A DNA stretch of 64,000 nt from assembly GCA_011009095.1 (NCBI GenBank), contig VTPC01007235.1, forward strand, positions 24,714 to 88,713, given 5' to 3'. A program made the position numbers and the translations under genes. Below are positions 54,231 through 64,000 of the stretch, one piece after another. Source of the stretch: Ignelater luminosus. Lineage: Eukaryota; Arthropoda; Insecta; Coleoptera; Elateridae. The notes under the pieces were generated by a model. That model was not told the origin of the DNA. It made no database searches and saw nothing but the letters and a program-made list of their open reading frames with translations. How positions within the stretch are numbered: the stretch's first letter is position 1; every line of letters begins with the position of its first letter.

Positions 54231-57139
54231 TGAGCTCAGGAGGTGGTAATCTGTAGTGTTCTTAGATGCTGATATCCCCAAGTAGAAAGCAGGTTCTGTG
54301 TTGTATACTTGATGCATTTAGATTTCTTTAATTAATTAAAGCGATTCATTGTAAACTATGGAATAAATTCGTTAAAGGTTTGAAGGGTGAAGAGTTAACT
54401 GGTGATGATAGAACTATGATGTAGACAGCTATTGATTTTTTGTTGGTCGACGAGAGAAGAGGACGAGTTTTCGGCATTCCATTCTCAAATAAGATGACCA
54501 AAGTGGGGTAGGTTAATTTTTAAAAATGTTGCCTTCTATGATGGCACTATCTCGCTAGTTACTTTTAGCTTGTAAATGATTTTGAACGCTGAACATTAAT
54601 TTGAGTGTTGCAATCTTCAGAGCCTGTGCAAAAGGGGCCAATTTTATTGACAAGGAATGAAGATTATGATAGGTGTAAAATGTAGTTGTCTAATCTCATT
54701 TTTTTTATATACGATATACTACACCTGTTAATTATTATTTTTGTAAACTATTTCTATTATTTGTACATCTAATAATTTTCTGGGTCAACAATAATCCTTT
54801 TATAAAATACAATGCCATTCCAACAAAAATAACGAAATTCCGCGAATTACATTTTCATGATTTTGTGACAATTTATGCAAATATTTCAGTCTGCTAGCAT
54901 TATAAAAATAAATTTAGTTTTGTTAACATTTTGGCGTGCCTCCCTTAATCTTTTAATTCCAACTATTGTTTTTTATTATGTAAACATTATGGATTGCGTG
55001 TTAATACCTCTCGTGTTTACACGATAATTTTTTCTCAGTTTGCCCGTCATTTATAGTTAAACAAATTATTATACATTAGTCACATAATCTTGGTAATAAA
55101 ATATTATTCTAAAAAACTCGAAGAAACTTTTAAAAGGTTTGATATTATAATCTTAACTATCACTGTTCCTTTAAGTAAGTAGATAAGCAATTCGCTCCAG
55201 ATTGCTTCTGACTGCTCGATATTTATGAGGTTTACTGCATAATGGAGTTGTTTTGTTTACCAAAAAGTTAAGATCAGCCTCCTTATTTTGTTTGGAGTTA
55301 GCTGCGTTAATAAAATAAAAACTCTAACTAAATCGCTGTCACGAAAGTTGGTTTTTCCTAGATAAAAATGAGCAACATTTCAAAAGCAATGAAAGGATGA
55401 AGATAAATATTTGGTAGACAGTTGACCAAAATAACTTCGTTAAGCGATCGATGTAGGGAAAAAAACGACAGAAATGACAAATCGTTTCGCCCCCACTTGA
55501 TGGAAGCAAAAATCGTGTATGCAAATTCGAAACTTCTAAGCTTTTAATCCCGGTGACATGCCCTACTTCGCAAAGGTTCATTAATCACATCTTAATTCTA
55601 CTGCTGGCTACTACACTAAAATCGACCAGCATTTCTTTCAGCTGGATATTTCGAGATTTTAATTTAAAACTTACAAAGCGTTCTTATTTCTTTCAAAATC
55701 GCAGGATCCTGTTTCATTAAGGGTCGTTTCGAGTTTCGGCGTTAAACGCAAACAACTAAAGTGCCGGAACAAACATTCGGTTTACGTCTCATCCATTCGT
55801 CATTCTGTTTTCTGCGGAGCCTTTTTACGTTTAGCTACTAAACAATATGTTGATATAGATAATAGCGGCAGATACGCTGACGGTTTCCAAATTCGTTGGA
55901 AATTTATCAGGATTGACCCTACACTATTTGGAGGGGATGATTGATGTGATGTGTTGTGATAGCTTTTTTGTGTATCGAAAAACGCACGTGATTGAATGTA
56001 GATATTTGGTTTACAAATTAAGACCCGACAACGCAAATGCAAACACAATTTATGGACTTAATTGACTTCCTGCTGCTTTATTAAGTGGCTACATGACGTG
56101 TGGGAAAAGAAAACAACGGCAAATCCGACCAAGAGGAAGTAATTAATTCTGAAATATTCTTAGAACTGTATTTTAGGATATTTTTCCACAATTTTCACAG
56201 TAACTACCCTTAATAAATCTTTGAGTTATTTTTTTCTTCCGTAAAGAACATTATTCAAAAATGACAAGACAATGAAGTTTAGATTATAGCATGATTTATA
56301 AAGATAAATAATGCTTATCTGTGAAACGGCATTATATGCAATTGGCAACGAATTGCAAAAGAGATCCTGCTGTATTTGCATTGGATTATCTGTGGTTGCT
56401 GCCTCAGCTCTGTGTTGGGTGGCAACTGGCTTGATCCTCTTATCAGTCGCACGCGCCCGCAGCCCTCTGATTTATCGAGTATGTTTCATTTCTTCGTGTT
56501 CACTTGCCATGGAATATACTAGAAGGCAGATCATATTAAGTTAATTTGTTTCTATGTACGAATGAAGAAAATTATTAAATAACAAGTCTGTGCGCTTTTA
56601 TACGTTTCATCCATAAAAAATTAAATCTCCATTTAATAATTAATTATAACTAAAGTAATTTTCATTTTATATGTTAACAAAAGGTAAGAAATCGGGGGTT
56701 AATTAATTATTAAATTTGGAATCAAATTTCAATGCGCAGCATGAGTACAGAGCCAGTTATTCTGCTTCATCAAAAACTAAACCAACCAGCGAATTAACCA
56801 AGTGAGCCAGAAGTGAAGTCAAAGAGAATTCAATGAGCAGAACGCAAATGTAGAATGAAAAGAATTCAAGTACTAACTAAAATGAACAGTGGAATGGGGA
56901 TTTATAAAATTCTGTTTTACAATACACTTATAAATTGCCCCAGAAGAAATTAGAATAAATCGAAAAAAAATAGTTTGTAATATAATAAAATTTACAGCAG
57001 TTTAAAACATTTGTTTAAACAGTTAATACTGACATATCTAAGTCAGCCTTTATGTAATCTTTAAGATGTTCCAGATAATAAAGACCCGGAACAGATATGG
57101 CCCATCAGTATGCCACATAAGGCTGTGGATACTAAACAA
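54231..57139. other. Unassigned stretch
   Basis: AT-rich. Frames of 77-82 codons occur (55581-55339 minus, 56048-55800 minus, 56311-56544 plus, the last hydrophobic with a possible membrane segment), without a recognisable domain. Confidence 0.4.
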
Positions 57140-57970
57140 GAAACGAAATTTCATGAAACTAAAAATCTTTGCAATCCAGTTCTGATAGTCTTTGGATGTG
57201 TTCTAAAACCGCGATAATTGATGGCTCCCCAAATAGACTCATTACTTCTCTTTCCTTTTTCCCTCCCACTATTAGTCTCAATATTTTCCTTTCCCTTATT
57301 GCCACTTGTTTTTTTTTTGTTTTGTAATGAGCGTCCATAATTCACCTCCATATGTCACCACAGGCCTGATCACTGTTTTGTATATTCTTATACCTGCGAC
57401 CTCACAGACTTGTTACCTTTCGTTATTCTCTCATCTATTTCTACTCCTTCATCTCTTGTTTTTGTTATAGTTATCCCCAGGTAGCAAAATCTGTTGACTT
57501 TCTCGACTTTCATTCCGATTTGAAGTTGTCATTTGTAAACTATCGTTCCTCACCTCTCGCCGTGTGTGCCAGTTTCTGAACTGCTTCTGTCATAATGGCC
57601 TAAGCTACACACTGTATTCGTTTGTTAGAGATCGCAACAGTCGTCTTCAGATTTCTTTTTCTTATTATATCTTCTAAACGAATATTGAAAAGCATAGTGG
57701 ATAATGAGTAGCCTTCACGTCAACAAGTATTCATCATAAAACTGCCAGAAACATTGCCTTCTACCATCACTTTGCATTTCGTGTTGTCTTCAACCGGCCG
57801 AATGGGTTTGTCAGATACTTTGCATTCTCCCATTGCCGTATACGCACGCTCATGTTTGAGTGCCATCTTGAAATCTACAAATAACATAAACGTAATGGTA
57901 AACCTTCTTTGTAACTGCTTCCTTGAATCTGCTTTATTGTAAATATCTGATCCATTGCAGATCTGCTTGT
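57140..57970 (-). pseudogene. RTE-like LINE RT fragment, motif C deleted
   Basis: From about 57965 downward: MDQIFTIKQIQGSSYKEG, then a VDFK-type motif A block (VDFKMALKHERAYTAMG, where the palm strand is VDFK) with a frameshift, then TKCKVMVEGNVSGSFMM and GYSLSTMLFNIRLEDIIRKR. Where YADDIV should follow RIQCVA, a stop and a small deletion join directly to MTEAVQKLAH. Later blocks are VEKVNRFCYLGITIT at about 57510, TVIRPVVTYGGELWT at about 57380 and RERKILRLIVGG at about 57300. It is dead and lacks its endonuclease and its C-terminal tail. Confidence 0.87.
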
Positions 57971-58770
57971 CCTACAGACCCCACAACAGTTTTCTGTCCA
58001 TCTCTGTTTACTTTTTGCTGCCTGCATCTCCAAACAGCAAGTCTTTTCAGATCCGCTTTCACATCCTCTATCCACCTGAGTCGGAGCCTTCCTCTTTTCC
58101 TTCTCCCTCCTGATCCAATCACAAAAACCTTCTTCATTTCTCGTTTTTGCCCTGCTTTCTGAACGTGCTCCGCCCACCGTATACGACCCTTCTTGATTTC
58201 AACGACAACGACAGGCTTTCCAAATGGCTGCAGGAGCCAGGCTCACCCTAACCGGTCTATAAATCTTTCTCAATACTTTCCTTTCCTATCTTCTTAGAGC
58301 TTTCTTATCCCTGTGGATCAAGGTCCACGCTTTGCTGCCATACATTACAACTGGATAGATGACTCTGAGATGCAATACTGTTTTAGTGTTTATCCTAGAC
58401 TTCAAGAACCTCAGGAGGCTGTAGTAACTGCGATTGGCTTTAGCTATTCATCCTTTTACGTCCTCTGCTACAGAATTATTCTTTGTCCTCTGTAATTAGA
58501 GCCCCCCAAATATTTGAAATAATTTACTTTTTTAAGAGTTTTTTCGCCGGTATTTACGGTGACCTCTTCTTCAACTCCTCTATTTCTAGTCGTGTACATG
58601 TATTTGGTTTTAGCTGTATTTATCTGCAGTGAATTCTGCTCCAGCGCTGCATAGACCAGCTCCAGTTCAGCTCGAGACCTTGCCAGTTGCCCAATGTCGT
58701 CCGCATACACCAGCTTTTGTGACATTCTATACAACAGCGTTTCTTTCGTATTCTCAGGTATGCGTTTCAC
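57970..58770 (-). pseudogene. RTE-like LINE: RT palm to C-terminal tail
   Basis: Frame 58770-58468 has QKLVYADDIGQLARSRAELE, with an intact YADD, then LQINTAKTKYMYT and VNYFKYLGGSNYRGQ. A region with stops follows. Frames 58177-57875 and 58137-57934 contain GRRKRGRLRLRWIEDVKADL and KRLAVWRCRQQKVNRDG, the RTE-type C-terminal block. The end abuts the RT start of the LINE fragment at 57970, so two fragments of like orientation are joined head to tail. Confidence 0.87.
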
Positions 58771-58779
58771 ACCTTGCTT

Positions 58780-59130
58780 GCAAGTGCACAGCTACGTCTT
58801 TGTCCTTCGGCCCCTGTCTTCATTCTTCTACTCTGCAGTCTTTACCACGCTTTATTCAATGAGTTGCAGTCCTGATGTGAAGACTTCTCTTTTACCCACC
58901 TTGGCATTGAGATCCCCAATAATTATCTCTACGTCTCTGCTGGTTATCTCGTCAAAGTTTTCTTGTAATTATTCTCTCCTCGGCGTATACACTGCAAGGG
59001 GTCACGTTGAAAAACTTACGCTTCAGCTTTAAATTGCATAGCCTCTCATTAATCTGACTGATGAAATTGAGGACAGCTGGCTGTAACACCTTGTTTAACA
59101 CGAATTCAGTACCTCCTTGTCCTCCTTTCC
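58780..59130 (-). pseudogene. LINE endonuclease fragment
   Basis: The minus strand reads GGQGGTEFVLNKVLQPAVLN, NERLCNLKLKRKFFNVT and TSRDVEIIIGDLNAKVGKRE. The last contains the Asp-x-Asn of the endonuclease active site. The match ends soon after, and the sequence passes directly into the RT palm at 58770; the intervening endonuclease end and RT fingers are deleted. Confidence 0.85.
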
Positions 59131-59425
59131 CTCTACTGTATAATATTACACATATTCTGTTTCAAATCACTGTTGCTAATATTTTATACGTGGTGTCTAG
59201 TAACGCTATGTCCCTATAGTTTTTGCACAAGATTGTCTATAAATATTCTTTTCCTTTACCTGTAAAATTTTTTGCTTTGCGTCGCATTTTGTTATCTTTC
59301 TCTTTGTTATGTGGTGTATCTGCACTTAGTAATTCTTGTCTTGTTTGATTCTTCGTTTTTCAATTCTGCACCATACCATTTCTCTCTTTGTTGTAAGGTA
59401 GCTGTATTTAGGTGAAATTGAACTT
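59131..59425 (-). pseudogene. LINE linker and RT-finger scrap
   Basis: The minus strand reads YRDIALLDTTYKILATVI at about 59210-59157, an RT motif usually found between endonuclease and palm, and upstream a basic linker (LQQREKWYGAELKNEESNKT). It lies before, not after, the endonuclease fragment at 58780-59130, so the order is scrambled and a separate insertion or rearrangement is needed to explain it. Confidence 0.65.
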
Positions 59426-60035
59426 TGCCTTATTGTTACAGGTATGATATTCAGCCTAGCGATTTTGATTCTCTAGGTGAACTTACGCGAGTCCGATCGC
59501 TTGTTGGATAATTATACCTATTGTGATGATATAAGAACTTCAAAGTAATGAATTCTACAACATTTAATTATATTCTTATTTCATGTGCCGAAATTGAATT
59601 CTATTTATCAAAATTTTAATTTAATGTCAAAAAAATGTTCCACAAACTTCCCTTTTTTCCTTTCCTTTTTTTATTATCTAGCCGCCCACTCTGTACAACC
59701 TACTTTTCGTTATGTATTCCTAATCACAAAACCTACTGTACATGCACTTAATCATATTATATTCTTTGAATGTTTAACCCTTCTTTTTATTTTTTTATTT
59801 TAAACCATAGAGTTTTGAATATCATCACACTATGTTGCCCTCCGTTAAAACCTACATTACGGTTTACTATTTGCAAAATCCTTGTAAGATCTATAGTTTT
59901 AAATCTTGCTTATCGCTGGTACCGTGATCTATAACAGCTTCAATTATATCTATAGTTTATTTAATTACCGTTTCTATTTTGACCTTGCTTTGATTGCAAT
60001 ATTTGTCTTATTTTCTTATACCATCCGTTGTCTAC
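59426..60035. other. Unassigned AT-rich stretch
   Basis: One 72-codon hydrophobic frame (59585-59803) occurs. Nothing was recognised. Confidence 0.4.
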
Positions 60036-60093
60036 CTCAAAATGTTGAGGGCTAGCAAAGGCTTCGCCAGCGCTGTCACGGGCCACCGACCTG

Positions 60094-61592
60094 ATGTTCT
60101 TTGGTCTATGCCTCGTCTCTACAGCCGAGGCGCTTGCTTCTGGCAAGAATTCCGCTCCGGGAAACGACTCTATCACGAGAAGAGCCCTGAGACACCTACC
60201 TCCCTCAGCCACCGTTTTACTCACCCTCATATTCAACTGTTGCCTCCGATGCGGCTACTTCCCGACCGCCTGGAAAGAGGCAACGGTGGTCATGATCCCC
60301 AAACCAGGAAAGCCTCCCACCAACCCATCATCTTATCGACCCATTTCCCTTCTCAACGTTCTAGGTAAAGTGTTCGAGAGGATATTGACAAATAGACTCC
60401 GAGCACACCTAGACGCCCACGACCTCCTCCCAGAGCATCAAACAGGATTCCGTCCTGGCAGATCCACAACGGACCCCATTCTCCGCTTACACACCGACGT
60501 CTCGGTGGCCTTCAACTCGAGACGGTGCGTAACGGCCACATTCCTCGACATCGAGAGGGCCTTCGACAAGGTCTGGCACGAGGGGCTTCTCTTTAAGCTC
60601 CGAGCCGCCGAAATCCCCGCCTGCTTCGTCAGGATAATCAGCAGTTTCCTGTCCGCCCGCCAACACCGCGTGCGAGTGCACCAGGCTAAGTCCAGGGTGT
60701 ACACGCCGCGAGCCGGCGTCCCTCAGGGGTCCATCCTTTCTCCTCTTCTATTCATCTTCTTCTGCCACGACATCCCTCGCCCGAAGAGCCGGAGGTCCGC
60801 CTCTCGCAATTCGCGGACGACACAGCTCTTTGGGTGACGTCTCGAAGCTCCGCCGAAGGATCCAGAATCCTGGCGTACGAACTAGGACGCCTGGAGACTT
60901 GGTTCCGGAAGTGGAGAGTCAGACCAAACCCCCAGAAAACCAACCTCATCTTATTCCGCCACCGCGACTACAACCACACGGCCAGATTCGATCCCGACGA
61001 CGTCCGCCTGGAACTGTGGGGCTCGCGCCTCCAACTTTCGCCATCTGTCAAATACCTTGGCATCACTTTCACCCCCACGCTGAGATGGAGCGACGAGCTG
61101 AAGCACTGCCTGGACGTTGTCCAGCGGCGCAGCGGCTTGCTCTCTAGACTCTGCGGCGGCATTCCAGGCTGCCACCCTAGGACGCTACTTCACACATACA
61201 AAACTTTCATAAGACCCGTGATCGACTACCGATTCATAATCTTCGGCTCCGCACCGCCATATGCGATCAGAAGACTCCGACAGAAAGAGAGGGCCATCTG
61301 CAGGAGGATTTTCCGGCTGGAGCGCTTCTTCCATTCGGAGGAAGTCTGCGACAGGGCGGGTATTCCTCCTGTAGATGCGCGCCTCGAATTCATGAGGGGT
61401 CGATATGTGAGCAGGGCGGTCGAACAAGACAGAGAGCACGTTCTCGACATCCTAAGAACCCGGGCTCCGGCTGCCCGTAGAAGACCCAAAAGAAAACCCA
61501 AACACCCGCCCTCCATCATGATGAGACGTGCCGAGAACCTCTCCCCCGAGTTGATGGACATACTTCTTGACACCCCACTTATCTATAGATAA
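60094..61592 (+). pseudogene. Jockey-like reverse transcriptase, one frameshift
   Basis: Frame 60094-60837 reads SAPGNDSITRRALRHLP, SSYRPISLLNVLGKVFERIL, ATFLDIERAFDKVWHEGLLF with the motif A Asp, and PRAGVPQGSILSPLLFIFF. A single frameshift at about 60780 separates it from frame 60834-61592. The overlap encodes, in the second frame, RLSQFADDTALWVTS with intact motif C. Then come KWRVRPNPQKTNLILFRHRD, SVKYLGITFTPTLRWSDEL and TYKTFIRPVIDYRFIIFGSA, ending in a basic tail and a stop at 61590. Apart from that frameshift the RT is complete with all catalytic acids. The endonuclease is missing, and the sequence before 60140 has at least one stop. Confidence 0.92.
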
Positions 61593-62076
61593 GTTCCCAA
61601 CCACAGTCCTCCGCGAAACTACCGAGCAAAGTAGGCAGCGTCCTGGCGCCACGTTGCATTCGGGAGGTCCGGGACATCCCCGGGCCGACTGTTCTCACTA
61701 GGGTTTTTCCGTGGTTTTCCCTAGTGGTCAAGGCAAATGCCGGAACAGAAATTTCCACGGACCCACCACCAACACCGAACTAACGCGCCGCGTCACCACC
61801 CCTTCTCCTCCGATGTTGCCACACCGAGCAACCGCCGCTGCACCACCACCCCACAACACCAAACTGCTGCTGCCGCTACACACAACTACCGCAGCCACAC
61901 AATAAACACACACACACACACACACAGGATGAGCGCGAACCGAACCGTTCTCTAAGTCGCTGACGCCACAAAATTCCTCCCCTCATCAGGCTGAAGAAGC
62001 TCCACGAGGAGCTTAAAACGGCCTCCCGCCGAAGGCGGGAATTTAACGATTGACTTGACTTGACTTGACTTGCCTC
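61593..62076 (+). other. Jockey-like LINE 3' UTR
   Basis: GC-rich, with a (CA)n tract of about 11 repeats, a perfect 6-bp stem hairpin and a terminal TTGACTTGACTTGACTTG repeat. A short terminal repeat rather than poly-A is known from several LINE clades and serves in target-primed insertion. Confidence 0.7.
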
Positions 62077-62640
62077 GTCTCTGAAACACAAGAATTTAGA
62101 AGTCTGTCCATGTCTAGATTGGTGGTGTGAACCCAGGACTCGTACCCATAAGTGAGTAGGTAGAATTTTATACCACCATTTTAGTCCTGGTGGACACTTC
62201 TCTCTTACCCAAAAAGGATTTACTGGAGGCAAAGCATAACCTTCCGGTTGCCGCTGTCTTTGCATTTAAATCTTTGACGGGTTTGCCGTCGGCACTGAGT
62301 ACAGCTGCAAGGTACTTCAATTCCTCGATCTGTTTAAGCTCGATTTTTCTCATGAATATCTTTTTCTAGGTCTGATCTCGGCTGATAATCAGTGTCTCAG
62401 TTCTAGAGGTGTTGATCCGCATTCCTCTACTTTGCGATTCTGTCACCCTGGGTGTCCGTTTGCTCGCACCGCTTTAGCCGAACGTGCCAGAAGCACAACG
62501 TCGCCTGCATAAACAAGCACTGCCAGTTTGCCACCTAAACTGAGTTCAACTGCCAGTTTCATACCTTAAAAAGGTGGGAAACTGGTGCATTTCTTTATCA
62601 CATCGCCCATAAGCATGATAAATAGGTACGAACTGATTGT
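62077..62640 (-). pseudogene. LINE RT fragment with mutated catalytic box
   Basis: From about 62560 downward the minus strand reads LGGKLAVLVYAGDVVLLARS, where the catalytic YADD is YAGD. Frame 62353-62168 reads MRKIELKQIEELKYLAAVLS, DGKPVKDLNAKTAATGRLCF and GKREVSTRTKMVV. A last piece, ILPTHLWVRVLGSHHQSRHG, corresponds to the LPTLTYG-type strand. It is cut at 62077 where the TTGAC tail of the Jockey-like LINE begins. RTE-like by wording; dead. Confidence 0.8.
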
Positions 62641-62904
62641 ATTACCTTACCCATACCATGCGGGCCGTTCGTCACGTAGATACATCTCGTCGACGGCTTT
62701 TGAGACGTTGGCTAGATATCCTGACGAAGCAGCATTCTCGGACCGCTCGGGTTAGCTGGCGAAAGGCGGGCGAGAAATGTCGGGGGAGAGTAACCGGGAA
62801 AGGAGAAGAGACGACGCAAGCGGTGGAAAAGGTGGAGGTTGGTTGACTGGTGGACTTGGGGGCTGGGGCCGGAGCGTGGATGGAGGAGACATTCAAAGGG
62901 AAAT
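62641..62904. other. GC-rich unassigned block
   Basis: GC-richer than what follows. Short overlapping frames on both strands (69 and 74 codons) are not recognised. It shares a GTATTACCTTACC phrase (62638) with a similar one at 63503. Confidence 0.3.
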
Positions 62905-63150
62905 TCTCAAATAGGTATTAATTAGGAAACGATTAGGATACATAGACAATGGGGTGAAAAAGGATTAAGGCAAAGGGATAATAGGACAATAAAACACGAA
63001 AGGGAGGAAACTAGGAAAATGGGGAAACACTTAAATAGGTAATTAAATATGAAAGACATAAATGATGGGGTGGAAAGAATGCTAGGACAAGGCATATATA
63101 GGATAATAAAAACAGGAAGGTAGAAAACTAGGAATACAGAGAAGCGGCAG
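62905..63150. repeat. Degenerate ~120-bp tandem duplication
   Basis: 62909-63032 and 63033-63145 align along their whole length: AAATAGGTATTAATTAGGAA against AAATAGGTAATTAAATATGA, then ATGGGGTGAAA against ATGGGGTGGAAA, then TAGGACAAT against TAGGATAAT, then GGGAGGAAACTAGGAAAA against GGTAGAAAACTAGGAATA. The copies are well diverged. Confidence 0.65.
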
Positions 63151-64000
63151 AAGGAGATTAAACATAGATAGGGAGTAACACGATAGGGACCAACCTAATA
63201 AGAACTAGCCTAATACAGAAGTGCCAATGTGAACATAAAGCGCGATATTAATAAAGGTGTGTTAGTGCGGTTCCGGTACAGTGTTGCTCGAGTGGTTAGG
63301 TAGGGAAGGATCAAAGGGGAAAGGGGTTGGCAAGTCCGCTATTGGCAGGTAAACGACACTTGTGGACGGAACCAAATCGATATCAAAATTAGCTCGGGTT
63401 TTATTTCTTTTGGAACGATGAAGATGACGCGCATTAGCAGAAGATGTAGATGACAAAACAGCGTGACTCAGAGAGAGTCACGCGAATACCCAATTTACAT
63501 GTATTACCTTACCTCACCCACAAGGTGGCGAGGTGACATCCCCAGTTCTTACATAGTTTTTGCGAACTTTGTAGAAACTTTGAATTCTGCTAATGAGGAT
63601 CTCTTCCACACCTCTTTTTCGGACTATCCTCTACAATTCTAACTACTAGACGCTGTCGCAAGTTTTTCCGAGGTCTATCAAACAGGCGTGTACCCTTCTC
63701 CTGTACTCAACAACTCTGCCAAAGCCGATCCCAAGCCTGGTTGAAACAGGAGGAGGGAACCCATAATTTAAGGCGGGAAAGTCTGGCCCTAGAGCTGTAG
63801 GAACTCCAGCAAGTATCTAGTCAGACCACTGACTAAAAGGTGAAAAACGGAGGAGTGCAGGCACGTCTACCTTAAGGGGGCAGGACAATTCCTTGTGCCC
63901 TCGATTAACACAACCGATTAAAAGAAAACAAAGGAACGAAACCGGGCTGTCCAAACGATCATTGACCTGGCGACGAAACCAAACTATTTCAAAATAAAGT
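63151..64000. other. Unassigned, perhaps LINE leader
   Basis: Intermediate GC. CCCAAGCCTGGTTGAAACAG at 63730-63749, followed by GAGGAGGGAA, resembles 5' leaders of arthropod LINEs, which often have a CCCAAGCC...AAAACAGGAGGG phrase. A 64-codon minus frame at 63456-63262 is not recognised. The window ends before any coding part could confirm a LINE. Confidence 0.3.

Larger units (their letters stand above)
60040..62076 (+). mobile_element. Jockey-like LINE, 5'-truncated, GC-rich
   Basis: It starts near the beginning of the RT domain, runs through a nearly intact RT and C-terminus, and ends with a 480-bp 3' UTR that contains a CA microsatellite (about 61905-61927), a CCCGCCGAAGGCGGG hairpin (62026-62040) and a TTGAC repeat (about 62050-62075). 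The GC content is far above that of its surroundings, which suggests a relatively recent insertion of a GC-biased element. Confidence 0.88.

Noticed and set aside
56311..56544. 77-codon hydrophobic frame considered as a small membrane protein.
   Set aside because: Single isolated frame in AT-rich DNA with no supporting context.
61226..61652. Minus-strand frames of 66-115 codons inside the Jockey-like LINE.
   Set aside because: They are antisense to a clear RT in a GC-rich region where stops are rare.
1..64000. CRISPR arrays, bacterial operons, riboswitches.
   Set aside because: No spaced direct-repeat array or bacterial gene organisation is present; the sequence is eukaryotic.
1..64000. A multi-gene novel defence or biosynthetic system.
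   Set aside because: All recognisable coding matter belongs to known transposon families and is mostly broken.

Overview
This window looks like nuclear DNA from an arthropod, most likely an insect. It is AT-rich, contains a run of exactly 400 Ns (a scaffold gap), and its recognisable coding matter is almost entirely decayed transposable elements of families common in insect genomes: Tc1-like, mariner, a DD41D Tc1/mariner element, pogo/Tigger, hAT with a BED finger, Ty3/Gypsy, Ty1/Copia, and several LINE clades. I recognise no host protein gene. Most reading frames are broken, and several of those that stay open have lost catalytic residues.

Layout. 1-9.6 kb: a Tc1-like transposase remnant (-), an inverted-repeat unit at 622-1036, a 21-bp palindromic repeat array near 1.8-2.0 kb, a 5'-truncated mariner (-), a weak unrecognised coding-like stretch (5.25-6.84 kb), and a structurally complete 1.52-kb DD41D element with matching terminal inverted repeats and TA duplications (7228-8750). 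9.6-15.4 kb: a Ty3/Gypsy element (+), a 90-bp integrase scrap of another Gypsy (+), and a third, internally deleted Gypsy (-). 15.4-19.1 kb: nothing recognised.

19.1-29.9 kb: an RTE-like LINE (+) carries a hAT insertion. The last 4.3 kb before the N gap (19918-24215) is nearly identical to the first 4.3 kb after it (24616-28899). This is the classic look of two contig ends that overlap, or are two haplotypes, and were placed in tandem. A reader should count this as probably one LINE plus one hAT, not two of each. The hAT carries a GC-rich block ending in a consensus heat-shock element and TATA box, followed by about 54 bp that reads as mitochondrial large-subunit rRNA.

30-43 kb: two MITE-like elements, a Copia remnant (+) interrupted by a 5'-truncated LINE with a 480-residue open frame, a tRNA-like sequence, a LINE RNase H tail, a decayed pogo/Tigger transposase with a C-terminal cysteine-rich finger remnant, and a tRNA-Gly-like sequence. 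43-50 kb: AT-rich and featureless to my reading. 50-64 kb: a mosaic of LINE fragments, mostly on the minus strand (R1-like and RTE-like), interrupted by a GC-rich Jockey-like LINE (+) whose RT is nearly intact and which ends in a hairpin and a TTGAC-type short repeat; then a degenerate ~120-bp tandem duplication and unassigned sequence to the window end.

Nothing here works together as a pathway. The picture is a gene-poor, nested transposon graveyard.
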